DNA from: an uncultured Lachnospiraceae bacterium
Lineage (GTDB): Bacteria > Bacillota > Clostridia > Lachnospirales > Lachnospiraceae
Assembly: GCA_937885345.1 (NCBI GenBank)
Contig: CAKZZH010000133.1
Coordinates: 1-64,000 of the forward strand
Length of the DNA: 64,000 bases
Direction of reading: 5' to 3'
In this document: one piece after another, positions 45,552-54,489 of the stretch
Numbering within the stretch: position 1 is the stretch's first letter
Layout: the number at the start of each line of letters is the position of its first letter
The notes under the pieces: generated by a model
Told to the model about the DNA's origin: nothing
Databases searched by the model: none
The model's input: the letters and a program-made list of their open reading frames with translations, nothing else
Position numbers and translations under genes: made by a program

Positions 45552-46574
45552 ATGTCGAATGTTAAAATGATTAGTCCTGCAGTTCCTAACATGCCCTGGC
45601 AGGACAGACCCGAAGGAATCAAAGGTGCTCCTATATGGAGATATACCGAGAATCCTATTGTAGGAAGAAATCCTCTGGACAATGTCGCTAGAATTTTCAA
45701 TAGTGCCGTAATGCCTTATGAAGGCAAATTCATAGGCGTTTTCAGAGGCGAGCAGACCAATGGTGTTCCTTATATTTATCTTGGAAGAAGTGAGGATGCT
45801 ATACATTGGGAGTTCGATAAAGAGAAGATTAACTTTGTAAATGAAGCCGGCGAGCCTTTTATGCCATATTATGCATATGATCCCAGACTTGTTAAGGTTG
45901 AAGATACATATTATATAATCTGGTGCGGCGATTTCTACGGAGCTGCGATCGGTCTTGCTAAGACAACCGACTTCAAGACCTTTACGAGAATTGACAATCC
46001 GTTCATTCCTTTTAACAGGAATGCTGTTCTTTTCCCTCGTAAAATAAACGGCAATTTCGTAATGCTCAGCCGTCCTTCAGACAGCGGACATACACCTTTC
46101 GGTGATATTTTCCTTAGCGAAAGTCCAGACCTTGTATACTGGGGTAAGCACAGACATGTTATGGGCCGCGGCAATGAATGGTGGGAGTCCGTTAAGATCG
46201 GCGGAGGCGCTGCACCCATCGAGACCAGCGAAGGTTGGTTGCTCTTTTACCATGGTGTAAGCGGAACCTGTAACGGATTCGTATATTCGATCGGTGGAGC
46301 GATACTTGATATCGATAATCCTTCGATCGTAAAATACAGATGTGAGAATTTTATTCTTACACCCGAAGAGTGGTATGAAGAGAGAGGCTTCGTTCCCAAT
46401 GTTTGCTTCCCTTGCGCTACCATTCACGACTCCGAGACCGGAAGAATCGCACTTTACTATGGTTGTGCGGACAGCTATGTATCTCTTGCTTTTACGCAGC
46501 TTGATGATATTGTTGCATATATCAAGGATCACAGCGTAACAAGCACCACCGATACAGAAATCGGAATTCATTAA
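45552..46574 (+). CDS. GH130 mannoside phosphorylase (GH130_2-like)
   Basis: 340 residues, the length of GH130_2 beta-1,4-mannooligosaccharide phosphorylases; the mannosylglucose phosphorylases of GH130_1 are usually ~390. It would split mannosyl residues with phosphate to give mannose 1-phosphate inside the cell, saving ATP. The five-bladed propeller motifs are visible: RNPLDNVARIFNSAV, FRGEQTNGVPYIYLGRSEDAIHW, YAYDPRLVKVEDTYYI (conserved Asp of the active site) and SVKIGGGAAPIETSEGWLLFYHGV. No signal peptide. Ribosome site AAGGAGAGG. It follows DUF624 copy 2 and precedes the alpha-galactosidase. The choice between subgroups is by length and motifs only. Confidence 0.9.
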   Translation: MSNVKMISPAVPNMPWQDRPEGIKGAPIWRYTENPIVGRNPLDNVARIFNSAVMPYEGKFIGVFRGEQTNGVPYIYLGRSEDAIHWEFDKEKINFVNEAGEPFMPYYAYDPRLVKVEDTYYIIWCGDFYGAAIGLAKTTDFKTFTRIDNPFIPFNRNAVLFPRKINGNFVMLSRPSDSGHTPFGDIFLSESPDLVYWGKHRHVMGRGNEWWESVKIGGGAAPIETSEGWLLFYHGVSGTCNGFVYSIGGAILDIDNPSIVKYRCENFILTPEEWYEERGFVPNVCFPCATIHDSETGRIALYYGCADSYVSLAFTQLDDIVAYIKDHSVTSTTDTEIGIH

Positions 46575-46587
46575 TTCTAAAGGTATT

Positions 46588-46621
46588 TCCCGCAGCTCAT
46601 GACGTATATAGGGCTGCGGGA
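46588..46621 (+). other. Hairpin between the GH130 and GH36 genes
   Basis: TCCCGCAGC (46588-46596) pairs with GCTGCGGGA (46613-46621), 9 bp. It is followed by TTATG, not a T-run. A TATAAT lies at 46632-46637 but without a good -35 box. Confidence 0.55.
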
Positions 46622-46656
46622 TTATGCCGATTATAATACTTATGGGAGAATATTAA

Positions 46657-48861
46657 ATGGCGATTATTTTTGATGAATCAAGACATCTTTTTATGATCGG
46701 TACCGAGAACACAAGCTATATTATGGCCATTACTGCGGGAAAATATCTCGGTCACATTTATTACGGACGCAAGGTTAACAAGCCTGCGGGCGAGGCAATT
46801 CTTCGCGTAAAGGAGCTTGCCTTTGTGGACAGAGATTTTATCGGTGAGAAAGGAAGTTTCGGTGACGGATATCCTTTTGAGTTCGGCAGTGCGGGAATAG
46901 GTGATTTCCGCGAAAGTTGTATTGAGATAATGAATGAAAACGGCCAGATAGGAGCGGAATTCATTTACAGATCGCACAGAATCTTTGACGGGAAGCCAGG
47001 TCTTAAAGGCCTTCCGGCTACTTTTGCAAATGAAAACGACGCACAGACTCTTGAGATAACTCTTATGGGCGAAGTGCTTGGAATAGATCTTATCCTCAGT
47101 TACAGCGTATTTGAAGGAAGCGACGCGATTGCAAGACATGTACGCGTTGTGAATAACGGCGGTAGTACGGTGTATCTTAATAAAATAAACAGTGCATGCA
47201 TTGAGCTTAATAATAAAGATTACGAGATGCTCACAATGTACGGATCTTGGGCTAGAGAGAGGGCGATAAGCAGGACACCTATCGGTTACGGTCGCCACAG
47301 TACATTTACGACCAGGGGTATTTCGAGCCACCAGAGTCATCCTTTTTATGCGGTTCTCGGCAAGGATACCGGAGAGGATTCGGGCGAGATATACGGAATG
47401 CATTTCGTATATTCCGGGAATTTTGAAGGCGTTGTGGAGAGAACACAGCACGATGAGCTCAGAATGACGATGGGCATCAATTCATATAATTTCAGATGGA
47501 AGATGGAGCCCGGTGAAGAGTTTATTGCGCCGGAGGTTATAACCGTATATTCCTGTGAAGGAATCGGTAAAATGACAAGAACGCTTCACGATCTGTATCG
47601 TACTCATCTTATCAGAAGTAAGTATCTTCACAAGAAGAGACCGATCCTGCTTAATAACTGGGAAGCAACTTATTTTGATTTTAATATGGATAAGCTTCTG
47701 GATATCGCAAGATGTGCCAAGGAGCAGGGAATCGAAATGCTCGTAATGGATGACGGATGGTTCGGAAAAAGAAACTCCGACAACTGTTCGCTCGGCGACT
47801 GGAAGGTTAATACCGAGAAACTCCCTGAGGGCATTGAAGGCCTTGTAAAAAGGGTTAATGAGATTGGCCTTGAATTCGGTATATGGTTTGAACCGGAGAT
47901 GGTTTCGCCGGATTCCGATCTATACAGAGCGCATCCTGATTATGCGATCGCGATACCCGGAAGAGAGGCGGCACAGGTCAGAAGCCAGTATGTACTTGAT
48001 ATTACAAGGGATGAGGTTCGTGACTATGTATATGAGAGTGTGGCAAATATTCTCAGAAGTGCCAATATCCGTTATGTAAAATGGGATATGAACAGGCCGA
48101 TGACGGATGTCGGAAGTATTTTATACAAAGGAGATACGGCCGGCGAGTTCTATCACAGATATGTGCTTGCACTGTACGATCTTCAGGAGAGGCTTACAAG
48201 CGAATTCCCCGATCTTCTTCTTGAAAACTGTACAAGCGGCGGTGGAAGATTCGATCCCGGAATGCTTTATTACAGCCCTCAGATTTGGGCCTCCGATGAT
48301 ACCGATGCGATCGAGAGACTTACCATACAGCGCGGAACGGCGATGCTTTATCCGCTCTCGTCGATTGGCGCACATGTCAGCGATTGTCCGAATCACATCG
48401 TCGGAAGGAGTACATCCTTTGAAACGAGGGGCTATGTAGCACTTGCGGGTACTTTCGGATACGAGCTCGATGTAACGCGCATTCCCGAGGACGATCGTAA
48501 AATGATCCCCGCGCAGGTGGCGATGTACCACAAATATAATGACCTGGTTCGTGAGGGAGATTATTACAGGATTGCCAATATCTGCGATACCAATGAATTT
48601 GACGCATGGATGGTTACGTCCAAGGATAAGAAGGAAGCACTTGTAACTTACATTCAGGTAAGAGGCGCAGCCAATATAAGAAGCCGCATCATCACTCTTA
48701 AGGGCCTTGACCCGGATGCTGTATATGTACTTGAAAACAGCGGCGAGGGCGATGCTCCCTGCAAGGAGTTCTATGGTGACGAGCTTATGAACATAGGCTT
48801 TGTAACCGATAAAATATGGGGTGACGGAAGCGGACGGCTTTATCATTTTACGGCGAAATAA
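46657..48861 (+). CDS. GH36 alpha-galactosidase
   Basis: 734 residues, no signal peptide, so intracellular. An N-terminal beta-supersandwich (~1-330) precedes the barrel (~335-640), which carries NNWEATYFDFN, MDDGWFGKRNSDN, WFEPEMV, nucleophile Asp in YVKWDMNRP, LLENCTSGGGRFD and acid/base Asp in IWASDDTDAIERL. A C-terminal beta domain follows. It would remove alpha-1,6-galactose from imported galactomannan oligosaccharides so that GH130 can act on the backbone. Length and motifs match bacterial tetrameric group I GH36 (AgaA/AgaR type). Confidence 0.94.
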   Translation: MAIIFDESRHLFMIGTENTSYIMAITAGKYLGHIYYGRKVNKPAGEAILRVKELAFVDRDFIGEKGSFGDGYPFEFGSAGIGDFRESCIEIMNENGQIGAEFIYRSHRIFDGKPGLKGLPATFANENDAQTLEITLMGEVLGIDLILSYSVFEGSDAIARHVRVVNNGGSTVYLNKINSACIELNNKDYEMLTMYGSWARERAISRTPIGYGRHSTFTTRGISSHQSHPFYAVLGKDTGEDSGEIYGMHFVYSGNFEGVVERTQHDELRMTMGINSYNFRWKMEPGEEFIAPEVITVYSCEGIGKMTRTLHDLYRTHLIRSKYLHKKRPILLNNWEATYFDFNMDKLLDIARCAKEQGIEMLVMDDGWFGKRNSDNCSLGDWKVNTEKLPEGIEGLVKRVNEIGLEFGIWFEPEMVSPDSDLYRAHPDYAIAIPGREAAQVRSQYVLDITRDEVRDYVYESVANILRSANIRYVKWDMNRPMTDVGSILYKGDTAGEFYHRYVLALYDLQERLTSEFPDLLLENCTSGGGRFDPGMLYYSPQIWASDDTDAIERLTIQRGTAMLYPLSSIGAHVSDCPNHIVGRSTSFETRGYVALAGTFGYELDVTRIPEDDRKMIPAQVAMYHKYNDLVREGDYYRIANICDTNEFDAWMVTSKDKKEALVTYIQVRGAANIRSRIITLKGLDPDAVYVLENSGEGDAPCKEFYGDELMNIGFVTDKIWGDGSGRLYHFTAK

Positions 48862-48956
48862 GCCGGGACTAAAGCGCCGCGCGGCATGCAGTTCAGAATA
48901 TCAGATACTTTCCGGTTTTGGCCGGATGATGACTATATAATACGAGGAGAATCGAA

Positions 48957-49967
48957 ATGGAATACAGTTTTGCAAATGATATCAGCAAATATGTAAGGAT
49001 GAAGGGACGTATCGTATATAAGGACGGTGCTGCGTACCTGGGTTTTACCAACAGCAGTATTACCGTTAAGGTTAACGGCGGTCCGATAAGCATGCATATT
49101 ACGAGCGTGGATAACGGCACCGAGAACAGACCGATGTTAAGGCTTTATATCGACGGAGTTAAAATGCGTGATATACCTGTTGACGATTCGGACGATACGG
49201 TGCTTCTTGCAAGCTTTGACAATGATGTTCATGAGCTTACGCTCGTTAAAATAACAGAGGCCGCTATGAGCCATGTTGCCATTCACGAGATCTATGCTGA
49301 CAACGGGCTTCTTGAAATCAGCAGTGAGGATGATCGCAAGAAAATTGAGTTTATCGGTGATTCCATAACCTGCGGATACGGTGTCCTTGCACCTCCGGTA
49401 TCCGAATATACGGTAAGAGATGAGGACGGAGAATTGTCTTACTCGAACTTCGTCGCAAAAGGACTTGATCTTGATGCAAGATGGGTGAGCATTTCCGGAT
49501 ACGGTGTATATGTCGATTATCAGGGAAATCCCGAGCTTGTTCTACCCAAGTATTATCCTTATCAGAACAAGTATGTGGACGATACGCTTCCCGCCGATTA
49601 TGATGAATTCAAGCCCGACCTTATAATCGTTAATCTCGGAACCAACGACTCCGGCCATTTGCATAAACCTGAGATTGAGCAGGGCTTCTATGATGCGTAT
49701 GAGAAATTCCTGTATTATTTGAGAGAGGTTCATCCCGAGGCTAATATCCTTTGCGTGCTCGGTACACTTGCTCCCGGATTTTACAAATATGTCGATAAAG
49801 TACTGACTAAGGTTAAAGCGCAGGGCTTTGAGCGTATCTACGGTCTTGAACTTCCTGAGCATGATGTGGCAAATGACGGAATAGCTGACGGACATCCTTC
49901 AAGGTTTACCCATAAGAAGGATGCAGACCGCATAATCAAATTCATTCAGGATAACAATCTGCTGTAA
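48957..49967 (+). CDS. CE2-like acetyl esterase (jelly-roll plus SGNH hydrolase)
   Basis: 336 residues. Residues ~10-115 form a beta-sandwich; the SGNH domain (~125-336) has nucleophile Ser in FIGDSITCGYG, block III GTNDSG and the C-terminal DGHPSRFTHKKDA with the catalytic His. This two-domain layout is that of family CE2, whose Roseburia member removes acetyl groups from mannooligosaccharides. No signal peptide is seen, so it probably works inside the cell on imported material, ahead of GH130. The AGGAG ribosome site is 10 bases before ATG. Confidence 0.87.
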   Translation: MEYSFANDISKYVRMKGRIVYKDGAAYLGFTNSSITVKVNGGPISMHITSVDNGTENRPMLRLYIDGVKMRDIPVDDSDDTVLLASFDNDVHELTLVKITEAAMSHVAIHEIYADNGLLEISSEDDRKKIEFIGDSITCGYGVLAPPVSEYTVRDEDGELSYSNFVAKGLDLDARWVSISGYGVYVDYQGNPELVLPKYYPYQNKYVDDTLPADYDEFKPDLIIVNLGTNDSGHLHKPEIEQGFYDAYEKFLYYLREVHPEANILCVLGTLAPGFYKYVDKVLTKVKAQGFERIYGLELPEHDVANDGIADGHPSRFTHKKDADRIIKFIQDNNLL

Positions 49968-49982
49968 AATATTAAACATACC

Positions 49983-50004
49983 AAGATGCCCTGCGGGGCA
50001 TCTT
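49983..50004 (+). other. Hairpin between the two esterase genes
   Basis: AAGATGCCC (49983-49991) pairs with GGGCATCTT (49996-50004) across a TGCG loop. No T-run follows. Confidence 0.6.
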
Positions 50005-50023
50005 TGGGCTTACGGAGGAAGAT

Positions 50024-50791
50024 ATGATGGATTTTACAAAGCTTAATCTCGGAGTTGACGGTGACAGCATTACAGCGGGCGACCAGTGGTCTTATCATGT
50101 ATACAAGAAGCTTGGCTTTGCCACACACAGCAATGTTGCGGTCGGAAGCTCCGTATGGTATAAGAGGACTTTCACAAGGGGTGATAAAAGCGTAACGACG
50201 CAGAACTACGATGATGCGGATTTTGCGGGTATCAGCGGCGGCTGGGAAGAAACCGATGATATGGATGAGCTCCTTATGAGAGCAAATAACTGCGCGGTAG
50301 TGCATATTCAGCAGTTTATTGCCGGATATCGTAAGGGTAATATTCCTGCGCCTGATGTGTTTGCGTTTGCAATGGGAACAAATGATGAGGAAAATATGCT
50401 CGGTGATGTTTCCAAAGTGCTTTCCGGCAAGAGCCTTGAAGGCAATGAGAATATCGATCTTTTTACCGAGGCGGGAGCGATGAGGTATTGTATTCAGACA
50501 ATTGCCGAGAATTTTCCGAATGCGAGGATCTTTGTAAATACACCGATCCAGACGGCAAGACCTGAGCACAATGCCAAGATCGAAAAACAGATCAGAGAGG
50601 TATTTATTCCGGTTTGCGGCGCTATGGGCGTTCAGCTCATCGACTGCTTCCATGAATGCGGGATCTGCGAGAAATTCGAAGTCATAGACGGTGAGGGAAG
50701 GTATCTGAGAGACGGCCTTCATCCCATGGAAAACGGGCAGGAAAGAGAAGGACTCTATGTGGCTTCTCAGATCGCTGCAAGGATGTATTGA
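50024..50791 (+). CDS. SGNH/GDSL hydrolase, possible second acetyl esterase
   Basis: 255 residues, single SGNH domain. Nucleophile Ser in VDGDSITAGDQW, block II Gly in VAVGSSVWY, block III AMGTNDEEN and block V RDGLHPMENG with the His. It has no signal and no jelly-roll domain, so it differs from the CE2 protein upstream and from the ~370-residue CE17 esterases known from Roseburia mannan loci. Position at the end of the mannan locus (57 bases after CE2, across a hairpin) suggests a complementary acetyl position on the sugar. Substrate unproven. Confidence 0.75.
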   Translation: MMDFTKLNLGVDGDSITAGDQWSYHVYKKLGFATHSNVAVGSSVWYKRTFTRGDKSVTTQNYDDADFAGISGGWEETDDMDELLMRANNCAVVHIQQFIAGYRKGNIPAPDVFAFAMGTNDEENMLGDVSKVLSGKSLEGNENIDLFTEAGAMRYCIQTIAENFPNARIFVNTPIQTARPEHNAKIEKQIREVFIPVCGAMGVQLIDCFHECGICEKFEVIDGEGRYLRDGLHPMENGQEREGLYVASQIAARMY

Positions 50792-50813
50792 TCATTATTA
50801 AGAGAATACGAAG

Positions 50814-51491
50814 ATGATTATTGATGAGATAATAAAATCCCGTGAAGAGGAATTTGCGCTTTTTACGGCAAAGACCATACCGGGATTTGATAATGAACAT
50901 TTTATAGGGGTCAGAACGCCGAGACTTAAGGCAATTGCTAGAGAATATAAGGACAGTGACGAGGCCGGGAGATTCATGGCTTCGCTGCCGCACAGGTACT
51001 TTGAAGAGGATCAGGTCCATGCGTTTCTGATAAGCAACATTAAGGATTCAGATGAATGCATTAAGAAGATTTGTGAATTTCTGCCGTATGTGGATAACTG
51101 GGCAACCTGCGATCAGATGAATCCCAAATGCTTTAAGAAATACCCCGACAAACTGCTGCCTTATATCCGCAAATGGCTCAAATCCGATCATACCTACGCT
51201 GTCAGATTCGGTATTAAGATGCTTATGGATCATTATCTGGATGAGCTGTATAATGACGAATATCCGAAGATGCTTATTAAGATCCGCTCGGATGAGTATT
51301 ATATCAATATGATGCTTGCCTGGTATTTTGCCACGGCACTTGCAAAAAGGTATGAGGATATTTTACCGATCATAGAAGGTAAAATGCTTGATAAATGGGT
51401 GCACAACAAGACCATTCAAAAGTCAGTCGAAAGCTACAGGATAACGGATGAGCAGAAGGCTGAACTAAGAAAACTCAAGATAAAAAAATAA
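50814..51491 (+). CDS. DNA alkylation repair protein, AlkD-like HEAT-repeat family
   Basis: 225 residues, all-alpha. The N-terminal GVRTPRLKAIAREYK and YVDNWATCDQMNPKCF (the conserved Trp-Asp region) are family signatures. The rest forms HEAT-like helices: KWLKSDHTYAVRFGIKMLMDHYL, MMLAWYFATALAKRY, WVHNKTIQKSVESYRI. Enzymes of this group excise bulky or positively charged alkylated bases without base flipping. Its start is 22 bases after the SGNH gene, so it may be read through from the mannan locus, but its role is unrelated. The Rnf promoter follows. Confidence 0.87.
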   Translation: MIIDEIIKSREEEFALFTAKTIPGFDNEHFIGVRTPRLKAIAREYKDSDEAGRFMASLPHRYFEEDQVHAFLISNIKDSDECIKKICEFLPYVDNWATCDQMNPKCFKKYPDKLLPYIRKWLKSDHTYAVRFGIKMLMDHYLDELYNDEYPKMLIKIRSDEYYINMMLAWYFATALAKRYEDILPIIEGKMLDKWVHNKTIQKSVESYRITDEQKAELRKLKIKK

Positions 51492-51493
51492 GC

Positions 51494-51522
51494 TTAAAAT
51501 TATCGCCCTAAAGTAGTATAAT
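51494..51522 (+). promoter_or_regulatory. Promoter of the rnf operon
   Basis: A weak TTAAAA (51494-51499), a 17-base spacer and a perfect TATAAT (51517-51522), 32 bases before the rnfC start. Confidence 0.65.
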
Positions 51523-51553
51523 CTATATGTATTAATGAGAAGGAAGGCAGTGT

Positions 51554-52873
51554 ATGGGATTACTTACTTTTAAGGGAGGAGTTCATCCGTATGACGGAAA
51601 GGAACTCTCTAGAGACTGTGCGATCGAGGAACTCAAACCGGGTTCTGTTCTTGTTTTTCCTTTATCGCAGCATATAGGTGCCCCCGCAAAGCCGATAGTG
51701 GCTGTGGGAGACCATGTTCTGGCAGGACAGAAGATCGCCGAAAAGGGCGGTTTTATCTCAGCCAATATTCATTCATCCGTTTCGGGAACCGTTAAGAAAA
51801 TCGAACCCCGTCTTACAGCAATAAACGGACTTGTTAATTCCATCGTTATAGAAAACGATGGTTTATATGAGTGCGCCGGGAAACTTAATGACAGGCCCTG
51901 GAACGATCTTACAAGAGATGAGATAATACATATCATCGACGAGGCAGGGATCGTAGGAATGGGCGGTGCGGGTTTCCCCGCAAGTGTAAAGCTTTCTCCG
52001 AAGGATCCCGATTCAATTGAATATGTTATAGTTAACGGCGCCGAATGCGAACCCTATCTTACTTCGGATTACAGGCGCATGCTCGAGGCTCCCGATCAGC
52101 TTATCGAAGGACTGAAGATCGCCGTAAGCCTGTTTAAGAATGCTAAGGGCGTTATCGGTATCGAGGACAATAAGCCGGAAGCTATAAAGCTTCTTACCGA
52201 GAAGGTCAAGGATATACCCAATATCGAGGTTGCTCCCCTTAAGACCAAATATCCTCAGGGTGGTGAGAGATTTCTTATTAAGGCCATTACGGGCCGTAAG
52301 ATCAATTCTAAAATGCTTCCTTCGGATGCGGGCTGCGTTGTTCATAATGTGGATACGATCGTCTCGATATATCAGGCCGTTGTCGAAGGCAGACCGCTTA
52401 CAAGACGAATCGTGACGGTTACCGGCGATGCGGTTAAGACGCCGAAGAATTATTATGTATATCTTGGAATGAGCTTTAAGGAGCTTATAGAAGCGGCGGG
52501 CGGATTTGATGTGCAGCCTGAGAAAGTGATCTCCGGCGGTCCTATGATGGGATTCTCATTTTACTCGCTTGATGTTCCCCTTGTAAAAGGTTCGTCATCG
52601 CTTCTTGCATACAAAAAGGACAATGTTCCTCATACGCCCGAGCAGGCTTGTATCAGATGCGGAAGGTGTGCACAGGCGTGTCCCGAGGGTCTCATGCCTA
52701 TGAAACTTGCCGCAGCGGCGCTTCGTGGAGATGAGGAAACCTTTGTTAAACTCGGCGGTCTCGAATGCGTCGAATGCGGAAGCTGTGCCTATGCATGTCC
52801 TTCCAAAAGACAGGTTACTCAGGCCTGCCGTACTATGAAGAAAATAGTTCTCGATAAGAGACGCAGAAAGTAG
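51554..52873 (+). CDS. rnfC: Rnf complex subunit C (NADH-oxidising, [4Fe-4S])
   Basis: Rnf moves electrons between ferredoxin and NAD+ and pumps Na+ or H+. RnfC is the peripheral subunit that binds NADH and FMN. Its 439 residues include the N-terminal barrel (GVHPYDGKELS, HIGAPAKPIVAVGDHVLAGQ), the nucleotide-site region GMGGAGFPASVKL and GAECEPYLTSDYRRM, and two C-terminal cluster motifs CIRCGRCAQACP and CVECGSCAYACP. First gene of rnfCDGEAB, the clostridial order. The length matches the clostridial form without the long C-terminal extension of proteobacterial RnfC. Confidence 0.96.
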   Translation: MGLLTFKGGVHPYDGKELSRDCAIEELKPGSVLVFPLSQHIGAPAKPIVAVGDHVLAGQKIAEKGGFISANIHSSVSGTVKKIEPRLTAINGLVNSIVIENDGLYECAGKLNDRPWNDLTRDEIIHIIDEAGIVGMGGAGFPASVKLSPKDPDSIEYVIVNGAECEPYLTSDYRRMLEAPDQLIEGLKIAVSLFKNAKGVIGIEDNKPEAIKLLTEKVKDIPNIEVAPLKTKYPQGGERFLIKAITGRKINSKMLPSDAGCVVHNVDTIVSIYQAVVEGRPLTRRIVTVTGDAVKTPKNYYVYLGMSFKELIEAAGGFDVQPEKVISGGPMMGFSFYSLDVPLVKGSSSLLAYKKDNVPHTPEQACIRCGRCAQACPEGLMPMKLAAAALRGDEETFVKLGGLECVECGSCAYACPSKRQVTQACRTMKKIVLDKRRRK

Positions 52874-52885
52874 GAGGGCGATGTA

Positions 52886-53833
52886 ATGGATAAAATACAA
52901 TATAACGTGTCGTCTTCTCCGCATGTGAGGGACAGATCGTCAACCAACCGAATAATGATCGATGTGTGCATTGCACTCCTTCCTGCCTGTGCTTTCGGCA
53001 TATATAATTTTGGGATCAGGGCGCTTTGGGTACTTCTTGCGGCAGTTGTAACTTCGGTCCTTTCGGAGTTTCTTTACTGTAAGATCCTTAAGAAACCCAT
53101 TACGATCCGCGATTTCTCCGCAGTTGTAACAGGACTTCTTATCGGAATGAATATGCCGCATACAATGCCGATCTGGATGGTATGTCTCGGTAGTATATTT
53201 GCGATAATAATCGTTAAGCAGCTCTTCGGCGGACTCGGTCAGAATTTTATGAACCCGGCGCTTGCCGCAAGATGTTTTCTGCTTATTTCCTTTGCAGGTA
53301 AAATGACCGCATTCACTTACGACGGCATCAGTTCGGCAACGCCTCTTGCCGTTATCAAAGCAGGAGAGACATATGATCTTCTTGATATGTTTATCGGAAG
53401 AACGGGCGGAGTTATAGGTGAAACAAGCGTTATCGCGCTTCTTGTCGGCGCCTCATACCTCCTTATAAGACGTGTGATCACTCCTTTAATACCTCTTGTT
53501 TATATCGGTGTATTTGCCGTATTTACGCTGCTTTTCGGCGGACACGGCTTTGATATGTATTACCTCGGATGCCAGATCTGTGGCGGCGGTCTTATCCTCG
53601 GTGCGTTCTTTATGGCAACCGATTATGTTACATCACCCGTTACCTTCGCCGGTAAAATGATCTATGCCGCATTACTCGGTATACTTACAGGCGTATTCAG
53701 AATCTTCGGCAGCTCGGCCGAAGGCGTATCGTATGCAATAATCATAGGCAACTGCCTTGTCCCTCTCATCGAGAAATTCACCATTCCCAGACCATTCGGT
53801 GTGGTGAAGGATAAGAAGGAGGCGTCCAAATGA
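52886..53833 (+). CDS. rnfD: Rnf complex subunit D (membrane, covalent FMN)
   Basis: 315 residues with about nine membrane helices. N-terminal SSSPHVRDRSSTNRIMIDV is the family signature. The flavinylation site has the form DGISSATPLAV, a variant of the SGAT motif in which the Thr is kept. MATDYVTSPVT and a long C-terminal helix pair follow. Covalent FMN attachment would need an ApbE-type transferase, which is not in this window. The gene overlaps rnfG by four bases (ATGA). Confidence 0.95.
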   Translation: MDKIQYNVSSSPHVRDRSSTNRIMIDVCIALLPACAFGIYNFGIRALWVLLAAVVTSVLSEFLYCKILKKPITIRDFSAVVTGLLIGMNMPHTMPIWMVCLGSIFAIIIVKQLFGGLGQNFMNPALAARCFLLISFAGKMTAFTYDGISSATPLAVIKAGETYDLLDMFIGRTGGVIGETSVIALLVGASYLLIRRVITPLIPLVYIGVFAVFTLLFGGHGFDMYYLGCQICGGGLILGAFFMATDYVTSPVTFAGKMIYAALLGILTGVFRIFGSSAEGVSYAIIIGNCLVPLIEKFTIPRPFGVVKDKKEASK

Positions 53834-54489
53834 ATAAAATAGTCAAAGACACTCTTATTTTATTTGCGATAACCCTTGTTGCCGGCGTACTTCTCGGATT
53901 TGTATATAAAGTTACGGAAGGACCGATAGCGGAGCAGAACGAGAAGATCAAACTGGCGGCATATAATGCGCTGTTTGACACGCTTGATTCATACGAAGTA
54001 TTGAGCGATGATGTGCTGTCAACCGCTCAGAATATTGTGGATTCCAAATATTCCGGCGTTACTGTAGATGAGATAGTTACGGCCATGGATTCAAACGGCA
54101 GTCTGCTCGGATATATCATCGGCATTACCGATGCCGAGGGCTACGGCGGAGATATATCATTCTCGGTCGGAATCAGTATAGACGGCGCGATAACCGGACT
54201 TGAGATTTTATCAATAAGCGAGACAGCAGGGCTTGGTATGAAGGCTAAGGAAGAGTCATTCAGGAGCCAGTACATCGGTATTAGCGAATTCCCTATTACA
54301 TACAGCAAAACGGGAAAGAGCGCATCCAATGAAATTGACGCCTTAAGCGGTGCCACCATCACAACCAAAGCGATAACAGGCGGTGTTAATGCGGCCGGAA
54401 GCGTCTATGAATACATATCATCCGGTCAGGCAGACGATCAGACGATAACACTTGACAGTGAAGCGAAGGGAGGCGATCTTGATGAATAA
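53830..54489 (+). CDS. rnfG: Rnf complex subunit G (periplasm-facing, covalent FMN)
   Basis: 219 residues. One N-terminal membrane helix (~8-28) anchors an FMN-binding domain. The flavinylation motif is DALSGATITT (~163-172), where the Thr of SGAT takes the FMN. The preceding GYGGDISFSVGISIDGAITG and AGLGMKAKEESF are family landmarks. The start overlaps rnfD by four bases; the stop overlaps the rnfE start by eight, so translation is coupled through the operon. Confidence 0.95.
   Translation: MNKIVKDTLILFAITLVAGVLLGFVYKVTEGPIAEQNEKIKLAAYNALFDTLDSYEVLSDDVLSTAQNIVDSKYSGVTVDEIVTAMDSNGSLLGYIIGITDAEGYGGDISFSVGISIDGAITGLEILSISETAGLGMKAKEESFRSQYIGISEFPITYSKTGKSASNEIDALSGATITTKAITGGVNAAGSVYEYISSGQADDQTITLDSEAKGGDLDE

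Noticed and set aside
46632..46637. Internal promoter before the GH36 gene
   Set aside because: TATAAT is present but there is no -35 box at the right distance, and it lies close to the ribosome site. AT-rich spacers give such matches by chance.
48936..48941. Internal promoter before the CE2 gene
   Set aside because: TATAAT lies only a few bases from the AGGAG ribosome site, leaving no room for a normal transcript start, and it has no -35 box.
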